Shown here piece after piece: positions 16,919 to 25,824 of a stretch of DNA of 64,000 nt (position 1 is the stretch's first letter; each line of letters starts with the position of its first letter). A program made the position numbers and the translations under genes. Origin of the DNA: Sediminibacterium sp. C3 (GTDB lineage Bacteria > Bacteroidota > Bacteroidia > Chitinophagales > Chitinophagaceae); assembly GCF_000508085.1 (NCBI RefSeq), contig NZ_KI669560.1:1508964-1572963 (forward strand). The letters run 5' to 3'. The notes under the pieces were generated by a model, which was not told the DNA's origin, made no database searches, and worked only from the letters and a program-made list of their open reading frames with translations.

Positions 16919-17578
16919 ATGGCTTTAGATAAATTTGGTATTGCTAAGCGTATTGCACAGGAGTTAAAAGACGGCATGTATGTGAATTTGGGCATTGGTA
17001 TCCCTACATTGGTTGCGAATTATATACCATCTGATATTGCTGTTGTTTTTCAGAGTGAAAATGGAATATTGGGTATGGGGCCTTATCCAGATGAAGCGTC
17101 CATTGATGCCGATTTAATTAATGCTGGTAAAGAAACTGTAACCGTAATTCCTGGTGGTGCTTTTTTCGACAGCGCAGAAAGTTTTGGAATGATCAGGGCC
17201 GGGAAAATTGACCTGACAGTTCTTGGGGCTATGGAAGTGAGTGAAAAAGGCGATATTGCCAACTGGAAGATTCCTGGTAAAATGGTTAAGGGAATGGGAG
17301 GGGCAATGGATTTGGTCGCTAGTGCTAAGAATATCATTGTGGCAATGATGCATACGAATCCTAAGGGGGAGAGTAAATTGCTACCTTCTTGCAGTCTACC
17401 TTTAACTGGCGTTTCCTGTGTTAAAAAAATTGTAACCGAATTAGCTGTACTCTCTGTTACTCCTGATGGATTTTTCCTGCATGAGCGAGCCCCTGGTGTG
17501 TCTGTAGAAGAAATTAAATCAAAAACACTGGGTAAGCTGGTTGTTCCTGATTTCGTTCCTGAAATGCAAATCTCCTAA
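16919..17578 (+). CDS. scoB: 3-oxoacid CoA-transferase subunit B
   Basis: A 219-residue subunit. The motif [12 protein letters not shown] near residue 47 holds the catalytic glutamate that forms the CoA thioester intermediate, and [15 protein letters not shown] supports the family. It pairs with the subunit A gene just upstream. Substrate choice (succinyl-CoA:acetoacetate or similar) is inferred from the family and not proven by sequence. Confidence 0.93.
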   Translation: MALDKFGIAKRIAQELKDGMYVNLGIGIPTLVANYIPSDIAVVFQSENGILGMGPYPDEASIDADLINAGKETVTVIPGGAFFDSAESFGMIRAGKIDLTVLGAMEVSEKGDIANWKIPGKMVKGMGGAMDLVASAKNIIVAMMHTNPKGESKLLPSCSLPLTGVSCVKKIVTELAVLSVTPDGFFLHERAPGVSVEEIKSKTLGKLVVPDFVPEMQIS

Positions 17579-17639
17579 AACCTTTTTCCTCCATTTTTGT
17601 TGAACAATTTAAATAACATTCACTTTAAAATCAATCATA

Positions 17640-18110
17640 ATGAGTATTCAAGTAGGACAAAAAGCTCCGTCATTTTCTCTTTTTAATACTGAAAAACAAA
17701 AAGTTACCCTGGATGAGTTAAAAGGCAAACCAGTAGTATTATTGTTTTTCCCTCTGGCTTTTACAGGAGTATGCACGGCCGAGCTTTGTAACGTTAGAGA
17801 CAATATTGCCTTATATAATAATACCAATGCGCAGGTTTTTGGTATTTCAGTAGATTCCCTCTTTACCCTTGACAAGTTCAGTAAAGAACAAAACCTGAAC
17901 TTCCCATTATTAAGTGATTTTAATAAGGAGGCAGCTAAGGCTTATGGAGTTTTGTATGAAACCTTCCCTGCTTTTGAAATGATGGGAGTTAGTAAACGTG
18001 CTGCTTTTGTTATTGATGCTGAGGGTACTGTAAAATATGCTGAAGTTTGCCCTACACCTGGCGATCTTCCAAGCTTTGAAGCTATCCAGTCAACACTAGC
18101 TTCTTTATAA
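17640..18110 (+). CDS. Peroxiredoxin (AhpC/TSA family)
   Basis: A 156-residue thiol peroxidase. The active-site region FFPLAFTGVCTAELC puts the peroxidatic Cys at residue 45 and a second Cys at residue 50, the spacing seen in BCP/PrxQ-type enzymes, while the PLAFTGVC wording resembles AhpE-type enzymes. It reduces hydrogen peroxide and organic hydroperoxides in the cytoplasm. It lies 61 bp after the CoA-transferase genes and ends in its own terminator. Confidence 0.92.
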   Translation: MSIQVGQKAPSFSLFNTEKQKVTLDELKGKPVVLLFFPLAFTGVCTAELCNVRDNIALYNNTNAQVFGISVDSLFTLDKFSKEQNLNFPLLSDFNKEAAKAYGVLYETFPAFEMMGVSKRAAFVIDAEGTVKYAEVCPTPGDLPSFEAIQSTLASL

Positions 18111-18124
18111 TTAATAAATATATT

Positions 18125-18164
18125 TAGGGCATTGTTTTCCAATTAATTGGGGAATAATGCCCTA
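18125..18164 (+). terminator. Terminator after the peroxiredoxin gene
   Basis: TAGGGCATT (18125-18133) pairs with AATGCCCTA (18156-18164), with TTCC/GGAA pairing inside. It covers the possible upstream start (18147) of the next frame, which supports the later start at 18219. Confidence 0.75.
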
Positions 18165-18218
18165 CTGATTTTTGGATATACCCTAATTTTTGCCTATTTT
18201 CATACCAGAAACCATTGG

Positions 18219-18578
18219 ATGAAGATATTTTACAAAACAATTTTAGGGGTTTTCTTACTGGTTTGCAGCACAGTTTTGGTTGCGAACTATAATGGTTTTG
18301 ATTATGTATACGTAAGTAATGTTGAAGCCAAGATTCAACGATTTTATCCTAACCCTGCTACTCAGTTTATCCATTTTGAATTAGATCCTTCCGTAGATAA
18401 ATCTTTTAGTATGGAAATTTATAATTTTATGGGACGTAAAATGACTTCACAGCGGGTTACTGCCAGTAAAATGACGATCTATTTTGATGATAATTATTTC
18501 AGAGGTCTTTACATCTATCAATTAAAAGATCGCAGTGGCAGAATAGTAGAGTCTGGTAAGTTTCAGGTATCTCGTTAA
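18219..18578 (+). CDS. Small exported protein consisting of a T9SS-like C-terminal sorting domain
   Basis: A 119-residue protein: a signal peptide ([23 protein letters not shown]) and then almost directly a type A-like T9SS sorting domain, with [15 protein letters not shown], a middle strand block [11 protein letters not shown] and the ending [20 protein letters not shown]. Normally this domain ends large secreted proteins and targets them through the outer membrane. Here no cargo domain is present. It could be a remnant, a decoy, or a small surface protein. Confidence 0.75.
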   Translation: MKIFYKTILGVFLLVCSTVLVANYNGFDYVYVSNVEAKIQRFYPNPATQFIHFELDPSVDKSFSMEIYNFMGRKMTSQRVTASKMTIYFDDNYFRGLYIYQLKDRSGRIVESGKFQVSR

Positions 18579-18650
18579 GACTGATCTTCTATATCCATTG
18601 GGCATTAATTTCTTCCCATTACTTATTCCCGGATTTTCTTTCAGTTTTGA

Positions 18651-19826
18651 TTACCTGTCTGTAACTTCTACTATCAGAAATTTCAAGTAGTTTGTATTTT
18701 CCATGCCCCACACAATTGGATGATCGCTTGCCTGTGCCTGAAATGTAACCTGCTTTAATTTCTTTTTTGCGTCTTTGGCTGCGGCATGAATAGTCTCCAA
18801 AAAAAGTTGTGGGTGAACTAAATTGGTGCAGCTTGATGTAACCAGAAAACCTCCGTTTCTTATCAGTTTCATTCCTCTTAAATTAATTTCCTTGTAACCG
18901 TTCACTGCATTCTGAATGCTGTCTCTGCTCTTTGTAAATGCAGGTGGGTCCAGCATTACCACATCGTAACGGGGGCCGTCCTTTCCCCAGTCTTTTAAAA
19001 CATCAAAAGCATTCATTGCCTTGAATTCAACAATTTTTTCCAGTCCGTTTAATACGGCATTTTTATTAGCCTGATTAACTGCCTGTTCAGAAATATCTAT
19101 TCCCAGTACCGATTTCGCGCCATAGTGAGCAGCATGAATTTCAAAAGTACCTGTATAGGTAAAAGCACCCATTACTTCTGCCCCCTTTACTATATGCTGA
19201 ATGGCTCTTCTGTTGTCTTGCTGATCTAAAAAATACCCTGTTTTTTGCCCATTTTCAATATCTACATGAAAGCGAAGCCCGTTTTCATTAATGATGATAT
19301 TGGTATCAAAAGGAGCGGATAAAAATCCTTTTTGCTGTGTTAATCCCTCCAGGGTTCTTACCGGAACATCGTTTCTTTCATAAATGCCCTTTGGGTTAAA
19401 AATGACTTCCAGCGCTTTTACAATAGCTGGTTTCCTTATGTCCATTCCCAATGAAAGTGTCTGAATAACAAAGTAATCATTGAATTTATCTACGATTAAA
19501 GCAGGAAGTTGATCAGCCTCGCCGAATACCAGGCGACAGTTTTCGGTATATCCTGTTTTCTGCCGGTAATGCCAGGCTTTCAGTATCTGCTGCTGAAAAA
19601 ATGCTTCATTAATTTCTACCGGCCTTCTACTTAAAAGCCGAATGATAATTTGTGATTTCGGGTTAATATAGCCCACACCGGCAATTTTTCCATCGGCAAA
19701 TCTAACTTCCACTATATCTCCGGGAACTGTTTCCCCTGCAATACGGTCTATTTCATTGGCATAAATCCAGGGGTGTCCGTTGGCAATTCTGGGGGCTATC
19801 TTCTTTTTCAGGTATACCTTTGTCAT
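18651..19826 (-). CDS. Class I SAM-dependent rRNA methyltransferase, RlmI-like
   Basis: About 391 residues from ATG 19826 (MTKVYLKKK); an ATG at 19847 would add seven residues. An N-terminal PUA domain (NGHPWIYANEID, RFADGKIAGVGYINPKSQI) is followed by a central region and a Rossmann methyltransferase domain with YTGTFEIHAAHYGAKSVLGID and the motif MLDPPAFTKS. This is the layout of RlmI/RlmK-type enzymes, which make 5-methylcytosine in 23S rRNA. The exact target site is inferred from the family. It converges on the gene at 18219. Confidence 0.88.
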   Translation of the reverse strand: MTKVYLKKKIAPRIANGHPWIYANEIDRIAGETVPGDIVEVRFADGKIAGVGYINPKSQIIIRLLSRRPVEINEAFFQQQILKAWHYRQKTGYTENCRLVFGEADQLPALIVDKFNDYFVIQTLSLGMDIRKPAIVKALEVIFNPKGIYERNDVPVRTLEGLTQQKGFLSAPFDTNIIINENGLRFHVDIENGQKTGYFLDQQDNRRAIQHIVKGAEVMGAFTYTGTFEIHAAHYGAKSVLGIDISEQAVNQANKNAVLNGLEKIVEFKAMNAFDVLKDWGKDGPRYDVVMLDPPAFTKSRDSIQNAVNGYKEINLRGMKLIRNGGFLVTSSCTNLVHPQLFLETIHAAAKDAKKKLKQVTFQAQASDHPIVWGMENTNYLKFLIVEVTDR

Positions 19827-19919
19827 CTCGCAAATATAAGCAGGCAATAACTGTCATTTTTTCCCTTTTCTTTGCGTGGCAAAATTATTGCCTATATAGG
19901 CTAGCAAATAAAATATACT

Positions 19920-20489
19920 ATGGAAGAGCAAGAATTGCAGAATAATGCAGAAACAACCGAAAAAACAGCAGAAATAAACATTAATGCTGACGAAAATGCA
20001 GCCGGTACGTCAAATTTGAATGAACCTGTTGCGGAAGAGTCTGTTGTAGCAAAACTGGAGGCAGAATTGGCGGAGCAGAAGGACAAATACCTTCGTTTAA
20101 TGGCTGAATTTGACAATTTCAGAAGAAGAACTGCAAAAGAACGTTTAGAACTGATTCAAACTGCAGGAAAAGATGTTATTGTATCCTTGCTGGATGTTTT
20201 GGACGATTGCGACAGGGCAGAAAAACAACTGCAGGGAACAGAAGATATTGCAGCTCAGAAAGAAGGGGTAATGCTTGTATTTAATAAGCTCAGAAATAAT
20301 TTGCAGCAAAAGGGAGTGAAAGTAATGGAAACGATTAATACCGACTTTGATGTGGAGAAACATGAAGCTATTACGGAAATTCCTGCTCCAACAGAAGAAC
20401 TAAAAGGAAAAGTAATTGATGAAGTAACCAAAGGTTATTTTTTAAACGATAAAATTATCCGCTTTGCAAAAGTGGTGGTAGGGAAATAA
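19920..20489 (+). CDS. grpE: Nucleotide exchange factor GrpE
   Basis: A 189-residue protein. After an acidic N-terminal tail, the coiled coil and the signature LMAEFDNFRRRTAKER lead to the C-terminal beta domain with YFLNDKIIRFAKVVVGK. GrpE releases ADP from DnaK during protein folding. dnaJ follows 15 bp later, so the cochaperones form a unit; dnaK is not in the window. Confidence 0.97.
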   Translation: MEEQELQNNAETTEKTAEININADENAAGTSNLNEPVAEESVVAKLEAELAEQKDKYLRLMAEFDNFRRRTAKERLELIQTAGKDVIVSLLDVLDDCDRAEKQLQGTEDIAAQKEGVMLVFNKLRNNLQQKGVKVMETINTDFDVEKHEAITEIPAPTEELKGKVIDEVTKGYFLNDKIIRFAKVVVGK

Positions 20490-20504
20490 TCCAATTTATT
20501 ATTT

Positions 20505-21671
20505 ATGTCTAAAAGAGATTTTTACGAAATACTGGGTGTGTCTAAGTCTGCAACTGCGGATGAAATTAAAAAAGCATACCGTAAGGTAGCCATGCAATAT
20601 CATCCGGATAGAAATCCAGGAGACAAAGCAGCTGAAGAAAAGTTTAAAGAAGCTGCGGAAGCTTATGAAATATTGAGTGATGCAGATAAGAAAGCCAAGT
20701 ACGATCGTTTTGGACATGCTGCATTTGGTCCTGGTACTGGAGGCGGCAACTACGGTGGTGGAGCAGGCATGAATATGGATGATATTTTCAGCCAGTTTGG
20801 TGACATATTTGGTGAAGACATGTTCGGTAGCTTCTTTGGTGGTGGTAGTCGTCAGCGGGGTGGTGGAAGACAAAGAGGTACTCGTGGTTCTAATTTAAGA
20901 ATCAAGCTAAAACTGAACTACGAGGAAATTGCCAAGGGTGTTACTAAGAACGTTAAAGTTAAAAAGCATGTGGTTTGTACAACCTGTACTGGATCAGGTG
21001 CAAAAGATAAAAACAGCACACAATCCTGTTCAACCTGCGGTGGTTCGGGTCAAGTTCGTAAAGTAACCAGTACCTTCCTGGGGCAAATGCAAACCGTATC
21101 TACTTGTCCAAGCTGTAACGGGGAAGGAACTACTATTACTGCTAAATGTGGTAGTTGTAAAGGTGACGGACGTGTCTATGGTGAAGAAACCATCAGCATC
21201 GATATTCCGGCAGGCGTGCAGGAAGGAATGCAGTTGAGCATGAGTGGAAAGGGTAACGCCGGAGAGCGCGGGGGTGCGCCGGGAGACTTGATTATACAGA
21301 TTGAAGAGGAATCTCATGAAGAACTTCACAGAGATGGGTTGAATGTAGCATATGATTTACATATTTCTTTCCCGGATGCGGTATTTGGTACCCAGGTAGA
21401 AGTTCCAACCATTGATGGCCGCGCCAAAATAAAGATTCCTGCAGGTACTCAGAGTGGAAAAATTTTCCGTTTGAAAGGGAAGGGATTTCCTGAAGTGCAA
21501 GGATATCACCGTGGCGATCAGCTGATTAATGTAAATATCTGGACACCTCAGCATTTAAGTGCAGAGGAAAAACAGGCGCTTGAAAAATTTAGTACGAGTA
21601 GCAATTTTAAACCCAATCCATCAAAAGGAGAGAAAAGTTTTTTTGATAGGGTAAAAGAGGCATTTAGCTAA
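20505..21671 (+). CDS. dnaJ: Chaperone DnaJ
   Basis: A 388-residue type I J-protein. The J domain has HPD at residues 33-35, followed by a G/F-rich region (about 75-125), four zinc repeats ([32 protein letters not shown]) and the C-terminal substrate-binding domains. It delivers unfolded proteins to DnaK and triggers ATP hydrolysis. All functional elements are intact. It is cotranscribed with grpE and converges on the VWA gene. Confidence 0.98.
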   Translation: MSKRDFYEILGVSKSATADEIKKAYRKVAMQYHPDRNPGDKAAEEKFKEAAEAYEILSDADKKAKYDRFGHAAFGPGTGGGNYGGGAGMNMDDIFSQFGDIFGEDMFGSFFGGGSRQRGGGRQRGTRGSNLRIKLKLNYEEIAKGVTKNVKVKKHVVCTTCTGSGAKDKNSTQSCSTCGGSGQVRKVTSTFLGQMQTVSTCPSCNGEGTTITAKCGSCKGDGRVYGEETISIDIPAGVQEGMQLSMSGKGNAGERGGAPGDLIIQIEEESHEELHRDGLNVAYDLHISFPDAVFGTQVEVPTIDGRAKIKIPAGTQSGKIFRLKGKGFPEVQGYHRGDQLINVNIWTPQHLSAEEKQALEKFSTSSNFKPNPSKGEKSFFDRVKEAFS

Positions 21672-21711
21672 TTGCATAAAAAATAAATTGATAGGCCCGG
21701 AAGAATATACT

Positions 21712-23460
21712 TTATGTTTTTCGGGGCTTTTTTCTTTTAGAAGGGTTGTATATTTTGTCTGCTTTTTGAATAAGTAGAAGTAGTTCATTTTGCAACGTAT
21801 TGAGCGGATTGCAGGAATTTGTTGCCAAATTCAGCAAATCATTATAAGTAAAGGTTTTCATGAATTTAGATTTACGCAACAGGCCGGCTAATGCAGCAAT
21901 ACTAATGGTGCGCCTGCCTGCAGAATCAAGAAGATGAAGTGGAATGTGATTATTGCTCAGTTGCATTGATAGTTCTTTTGCAGTATGATTCAATGTTGAT
22001 TCATATGTTAGCTGAATCCTTGCAATTTCATCAGCAGCAATCGTGTTGCTTGATTCTATTTCAAATAATGCAATGGATACATGTCCACTGCCAATTTCTC
22101 CACCCAGTAATGTAGCAGAACTGTCTGATATGGCATCTCGTTTGTTGTCGAACCCAATTAAACGATATGCACTAACGGCTTCTTTATTAAATGCAATATT
22201 TAAAATGGTATTTTTTGCAACAGAAAAAAGGGTAGTAGTGAATTCCCTGAAAAGTATTTTCTCTGCTTCAGCTACCTGATCTATATATGAGAAATTGCCG
22301 TTGCCTTTTTTTGAAAGCGTTTCTAATTTACTGTCTTTATAATTGCCCATTCCAACACCCAAACAGGTTAAACTGATTCCCAGTTCTTTGTAACTCACAA
22401 TCAGGTCTTCCAGTTCTTTCTCGGTTCTTTGACCAACATTAAAATCACCGTCTGTGGCTAAAATAACACGATTATTGCCTCCCTTTATAAAGCTCCCCTT
22501 TGCCAGCTGATAAGCTACTTTAATTGCATTTTCTCCCGGGGTATCACCATTGGCACTCAATGAATCTATTACAGCATTAATCGTTTTTTTTTCGGCACCG
22601 CTGGTTGGGTATAATGCGATTGATACATTACCCCCATAGGTTACAATGCTTATGGTATCTATATTTCTAAGGTTGGCAGTAAGTATTTTAAAGGCTGATT
22701 GTAATAGGGGTAATCGATTGGGGTGGTCCATGGAGCCTGATACATCAATTAGAAATACCAGATTGCTGGGTGGAATATTATCTAGATTAATTCTGGGAGC
22801 AAATACTTTTGTTAAAAGTAATTTATTGTTGGGATTCCATGGACAGTCTGTAATAACAGATTCTAATCTGAACAATGAATCAGTATTATTATTGGGATAA
22901 TCAAAGGAAAAATAATTAAGCATTTCTTCAGTTCTAACTGCATCAGAGGGCACATTCATTTCGTTGGACAAAAATCTTCTGATATTGCTATAAGCTGCTT
23001 TATCAATATTTAAAGAGAATCCGGTTTGTGGATATTGGTTGGTTTTAATAAACCCGTTTTCGATTAACCCACTGTAACTTTCACCCATTCCCCCATAGTA
23101 TATACTTTCTGCTGGTTTTAGATCTGTTATAACAGAAGCCAGATTTTTTTGGTAAAGTCTGGCGGTACTGGGTAACATTTCTAATATTATCTGTTGGAAT
23201 ATACTGCTATGAACCAGGAAGCCAGTTGTTTCATAACCCGCCAATGAAAGAAATATACTGTCTTCTGATTTTGATAAAGAAATACCAAAGTCGCCGTCTT
23301 TGCCACTGTAATACGGAATTAGTCCCTTTGATTTTACCTGAATAGTAACTCCCTCAAGTTTTCTGCCTCTATTGTCTTTAATCTGTCCTCTCAAATAATA
23401 CTGAGCAGAGCCTTCTGAAACCAGAAAAAGTAAAATAAGTATGGGAAATACCTTTTTCAT
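21712..23460 (-). CDS. Exported YfbK-like von Willebrand factor A protein
   Basis: A 582-residue protein with signal peptide ending at EGSAQ, an N-terminal carboxypeptidase-regulatory-like beta domain (about 22-90), the YfbK-type segment AYSNIRRFLSNEMNVPSDAVRTEEMLNYF-region (about 160-190, shortened here), a VWA domain with the metal-site motif DVSGSM near residue 240, and a DUF3520-like C-terminal region. VWA proteins of this kind bind partners through a metal ion; the role is unknown. The end overlaps a weak imperfect hairpin shared with dnaJ. Confidence 0.87.
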   Translation of the reverse strand: MKKVFPILILLFLVSEGSAQYYLRGQIKDNRGRKLEGVTIQVKSKGLIPYYSGKDGDFGISLSKSEDSIFLSLAGYETTGFLVHSSIFQQIILEMLPSTARLYQKNLASVITDLKPAESIYYGGMGESYSGLIENGFIKTNQYPQTGFSLNIDKAAYSNIRRFLSNEMNVPSDAVRTEEMLNYFSFDYPNNNTDSLFRLESVITDCPWNPNNKLLLTKVFAPRINLDNIPPSNLVFLIDVSGSMDHPNRLPLLQSAFKILTANLRNIDTISIVTYGGNVSIALYPTSGAEKKTINAVIDSLSANGDTPGENAIKVAYQLAKGSFIKGGNNRVILATDGDFNVGQRTEKELEDLIVSYKELGISLTCLGVGMGNYKDSKLETLSKKGNGNFSYIDQVAEAEKILFREFTTTLFSVAKNTILNIAFNKEAVSAYRLIGFDNKRDAISDSSATLLGGEIGSGHVSIALFEIESSNTIAADEIARIQLTYESTLNHTAKELSMQLSNNHIPLHLLDSAGRRTISIAALAGLLRKSKFMKTFTYNDLLNLATNSCNPLNTLQNELLLLIQKADKIYNPSKRKKPRKT

Positions 23461-23504
23461 TTCCTACAAATTAAGAAATCTGGCTGACGCTTTCTTGCGG
23501 GAAA

Positions 23505-24047
23505 TTATTCGCTCTCTTTAAGCTGATAAATTTCTTTAAGATTTCTGCCGAAACCATCATAGTCAAGTCCGTATCCCAGGACAAATCGATTGGGAATACT
23601 AAAGCAGCAGTAATCAATTTGAACAGGGTAGATGGTTGCATCCGGTTTATGTAACAGTACCGCCATTTTAACGGAAGCGGGTTGCTGATGCTGTAGCTGA
23701 GGAATAAATTCATGCATGGTTTTACCGGTGTCAATAATATCTTCCAGTAAAATCAAATGTCGGTCCCTGATATCTGTATCCAGACCTATAGCAGTAATTA
23801 CATTGCCTGTAGATTTTGTTCCTTTGTAAGAAGCCAGTTTAATGAAACAGATTTCTGCTTCAATAGTTATCTGTTTAAACAAATCTGCGGCAAACATGAA
23901 GGATCCATTCAGCACACCTATAAACAAAGGTTTTTTGCCTTCGTATTCTTTGCTAATCAGTTTGCCCAGTTCACTGATTTTTTCCTGAATTAAAGATTCC
24001 GGTAAATAGGGTTCAAATGTTTTATTAAAAAGCTGAATATCAGACAT
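23505..24047 (-). CDS. hpt: Hypoxanthine phosphoribosyltransferase
   Basis: A 180-residue purine salvage enzyme that joins hypoxanthine or guanine to PRPP. The PRPP-binding motif LILLEDIIDTGKTM is at about residues 97-110, and the flexible-loop and base-binding regions (SYKGTKSTG; VLGYGLDYDGFGRNL) are present. It is two bases from the preceding glucosaminidase gene on the same strand, which suggests an operon without an obvious functional link. Confidence 0.94.
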   Translation of the reverse strand: MSDIQLFNKTFEPYLPESLIQEKISELGKLISKEYEGKKPLFIGVLNGSFMFAADLFKQITIEAEICFIKLASYKGTKSTGNVITAIGLDTDIRDRHLILLEDIIDTGKTMHEFIPQLQHQQPASVKMAVLLHKPDATIYPVQIDYCCFSIPNRFVLGYGLDYDGFGRNLKEIYQLKESE

Positions 24048-24049
24048 GA

Positions 24050-25177
24050 TTATTTTCTGTTTGGAGTTGTCTTGCCGGTTATTGGCATCTTTAGAAATAC
24101 CTTGGTGCCAGGAGTAGGAATGGCTTTTTTATTTAAGTGATTGTTGTACTGTAATAAATTCTCAAGTCTAACTCCGTTTAGTTGTGCAATTTCAAATAGC
24201 GTTTCGCCTGCTTTGGTTATATAAAAATCCTGCTCTCCTTTTTTGGGTTTTTTTTCCAGATAAATTAACTGATCTTCAGAAATGATATCTGTTTCTTCCA
24301 GTTCATTGTATTGCAAAATTTTTGCCAATGAAATATTATGCTGATTGGCTATTGCCAGCAAAGAAGTGCCTGCTTTTGCCAGTATTACACTGGAATTATT
24401 AATGGTGAATACGGATTCGGGGAAATTGTAGTGTCCGTATTTGGCTTTTTGAGAGTTGTTCTTTTGCTCTGTAGGAATATAGGTTTCAGAAGCTGGTTCA
24501 TTGTCCGCGATTGGTTCCTGTTTTTTTATTTCCTGACTGGTTCCTAAGGCTTCTGATCCCTTAATTGTGCTGTTATTATTTGAATTGGATGGCACAAGGT
24601 CTCTGGCTCTGTCAGTTTGGGCCAGCACCTGAGTATTGTAATCGTAGGGTTGTGGATTATTCATTCTGGCCAATGCCATTGTATTATATTGGTCCAGTTG
24701 ATAATCTTTTACGATTTTCATTAGCTTCTGTGCATAGGTAGGAGCGGTGGCATAGCCAGCTTTCTTTAACCCTTTTGCCCAACCTTCTGTGTCGGTTGGA
24801 CTTAGTTTGAAAAGGAATTGATAGTGTGCTCTTGTTCTGAGAAAGTCTGAGTGGTCTTTAAAGGAAGAAGCCGGATTATCATATACCCTGAAACATTCCC
24901 CCTTTGCATCATCATCGTGATAGGTTTTGGCACCAGTCCATTCCGTTTTACATTTTATGCCAAAATGATTATTGGATCTTTTTACAAGGTCGCTTTCACC
25001 TGATTGAGATTCCAATACAGCCTGTGCCAAAGTAATAGCAGCAGGAACACCGGAACGAATCATTTCTTCAATAGCAATTTCCTTGTATTGTTCTATATAG
25101 GCAATGGTCTTGCTATTCTGTGCATGTAACTGCAAAAAACATACAAACCCAACTAAACTAAAAACCCACTTCATCAT
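24050..25177 (-). CDS. Exported glucosaminidase with two LysM domains
   Basis: A 375-residue protein with signal peptide ending at LHAQ. A glucosaminidase (mannosyl-glycoprotein endo-beta-N-acetylglucosaminidase-like) domain covers about residues 25-165, with ITLAQAVLESQSGESDL and NNHFGIKC. A linker follows, then two LysM modules at about 255-305 and 315-365 (VILAKAGTSLLAIANQHNIS; YITKAGETLFEIAQLNGV). It should cut or remodel peptidoglycan in the periplasm. Its start overlaps the O-methyltransferase stop by four bases. Confidence 0.9.
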   Translation of the reverse strand: MMKWVFSLVGFVCFLQLHAQNSKTIAYIEQYKEIAIEEMIRSGVPAAITLAQAVLESQSGESDLVKRSNNHFGIKCKTEWTGAKTYHDDDAKGECFRVYDNPASSFKDHSDFLRTRAHYQFLFKLSPTDTEGWAKGLKKAGYATAPTYAQKLMKIVKDYQLDQYNTMALARMNNPQPYDYNTQVLAQTDRARDLVPSNSNNNSTIKGSEALGTSQEIKKQEPIADNEPASETYIPTEQKNNSQKAKYGHYNFPESVFTINNSSVILAKAGTSLLAIANQHNISLAKILQYNELEETDIISEDQLIYLEKKPKKGEQDFYITKAGETLFEIAQLNGVRLENLLQYNNHLNKKAIPTPGTKVFLKMPITGKTTPNRK

Positions 25178-25818
25178 GCTTTTTTCTTTTTTATGATGCT
25201 GATACCATCCCTAACGGAAAGCATCACTTGTTCTGTTCTGGGATCATGCTGTACATGCTCATTAAATGCATGAATGGCTTTTGCGTTTTTACCTTTTAAC
25301 GGTTCTTCCAGCACCTGTCCGTGAAAAAGAACATTGTCTGCTATTATGAAACCGTTCTCAGATAAAACCGGCAACACCATTTCGTAATAATCGATGTAAC
25401 TTGTTTTATCTGCATCAATAAAAACCAGATCCCAGATAAAGGGTAAGCCAGGTATGATTTCCCTTGCATTTCCGACGTGCAAAGTTATCTGCTTATTTGC
25501 ATTAAATTTCTTAAAATTTTCAGCAGCTGTATTTGCGTCTTCCGGCCTCAGCTCAATGGTGTGAATCATTCCCCCTACGGGCAGGCCTTTTTGAAGGCAA
25601 AGTGCGCTATATCCTGTAAAAGTGCCTATTTCCAGCACATATTTTGGCTGAATCATTGCACAGATCATACTCAGTAGCTGCCCTTGCACTGCACCACTAA
25701 GCATATGGGACAATGGATGACCTGCAATGGTTTGTTCACTGATCTCCTTTAAATCCGCTGCTTCAGGACTCGTAAATTTTGCCGTATAGGATTCAACAAG
25801 GGGGTTTATCAATTCCAT
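25174..25818 (-). CDS. O-methyltransferase (COMT-like family 3)
   Basis: A 214-residue SAM-dependent methyltransferase. The SAM-binding motif YVLEIGTFTGYSALCL lies at about residues 60-75, DLVFIDADKTSYIDYYE at about 130-146 holds the metal-binding Asp, and IIADNVLFHGQV follows, as in the catechol/caffeoyl-CoA O-methyltransferase family. The natural substrate cannot be inferred. It overlaps the glucosaminidase gene by four bases and starts six bases after the symporter stop, so these minus-strand genes form an operon. Confidence 0.9.
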   Translation of the reverse strand: MELINPLVESYTAKFTSPEAADLKEISEQTIAGHPLSHMLSGAVQGQLLSMICAMIQPKYVLEIGTFTGYSALCLQKGLPVGGMIHTIELRPEDANTAAENFKKFNANKQITLHVGNAREIIPGLPFIWDLVFIDADKTSYIDYYEMVLPVLSENGFIIADNVLFHGQVLEEPLKGKNAKAIHAFNEHVQHDPRTEQVMLSVRDGISIIKKKKA

Positions 25819-25824
25819 TTCGGA

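Noticed and set aside
18147..18218. Longer start of the T9SS-domain protein at ATG 18147
   Set aside because: It lies inside the peroxiredoxin terminator; the ATG at 18219 starts a normal signal peptide.
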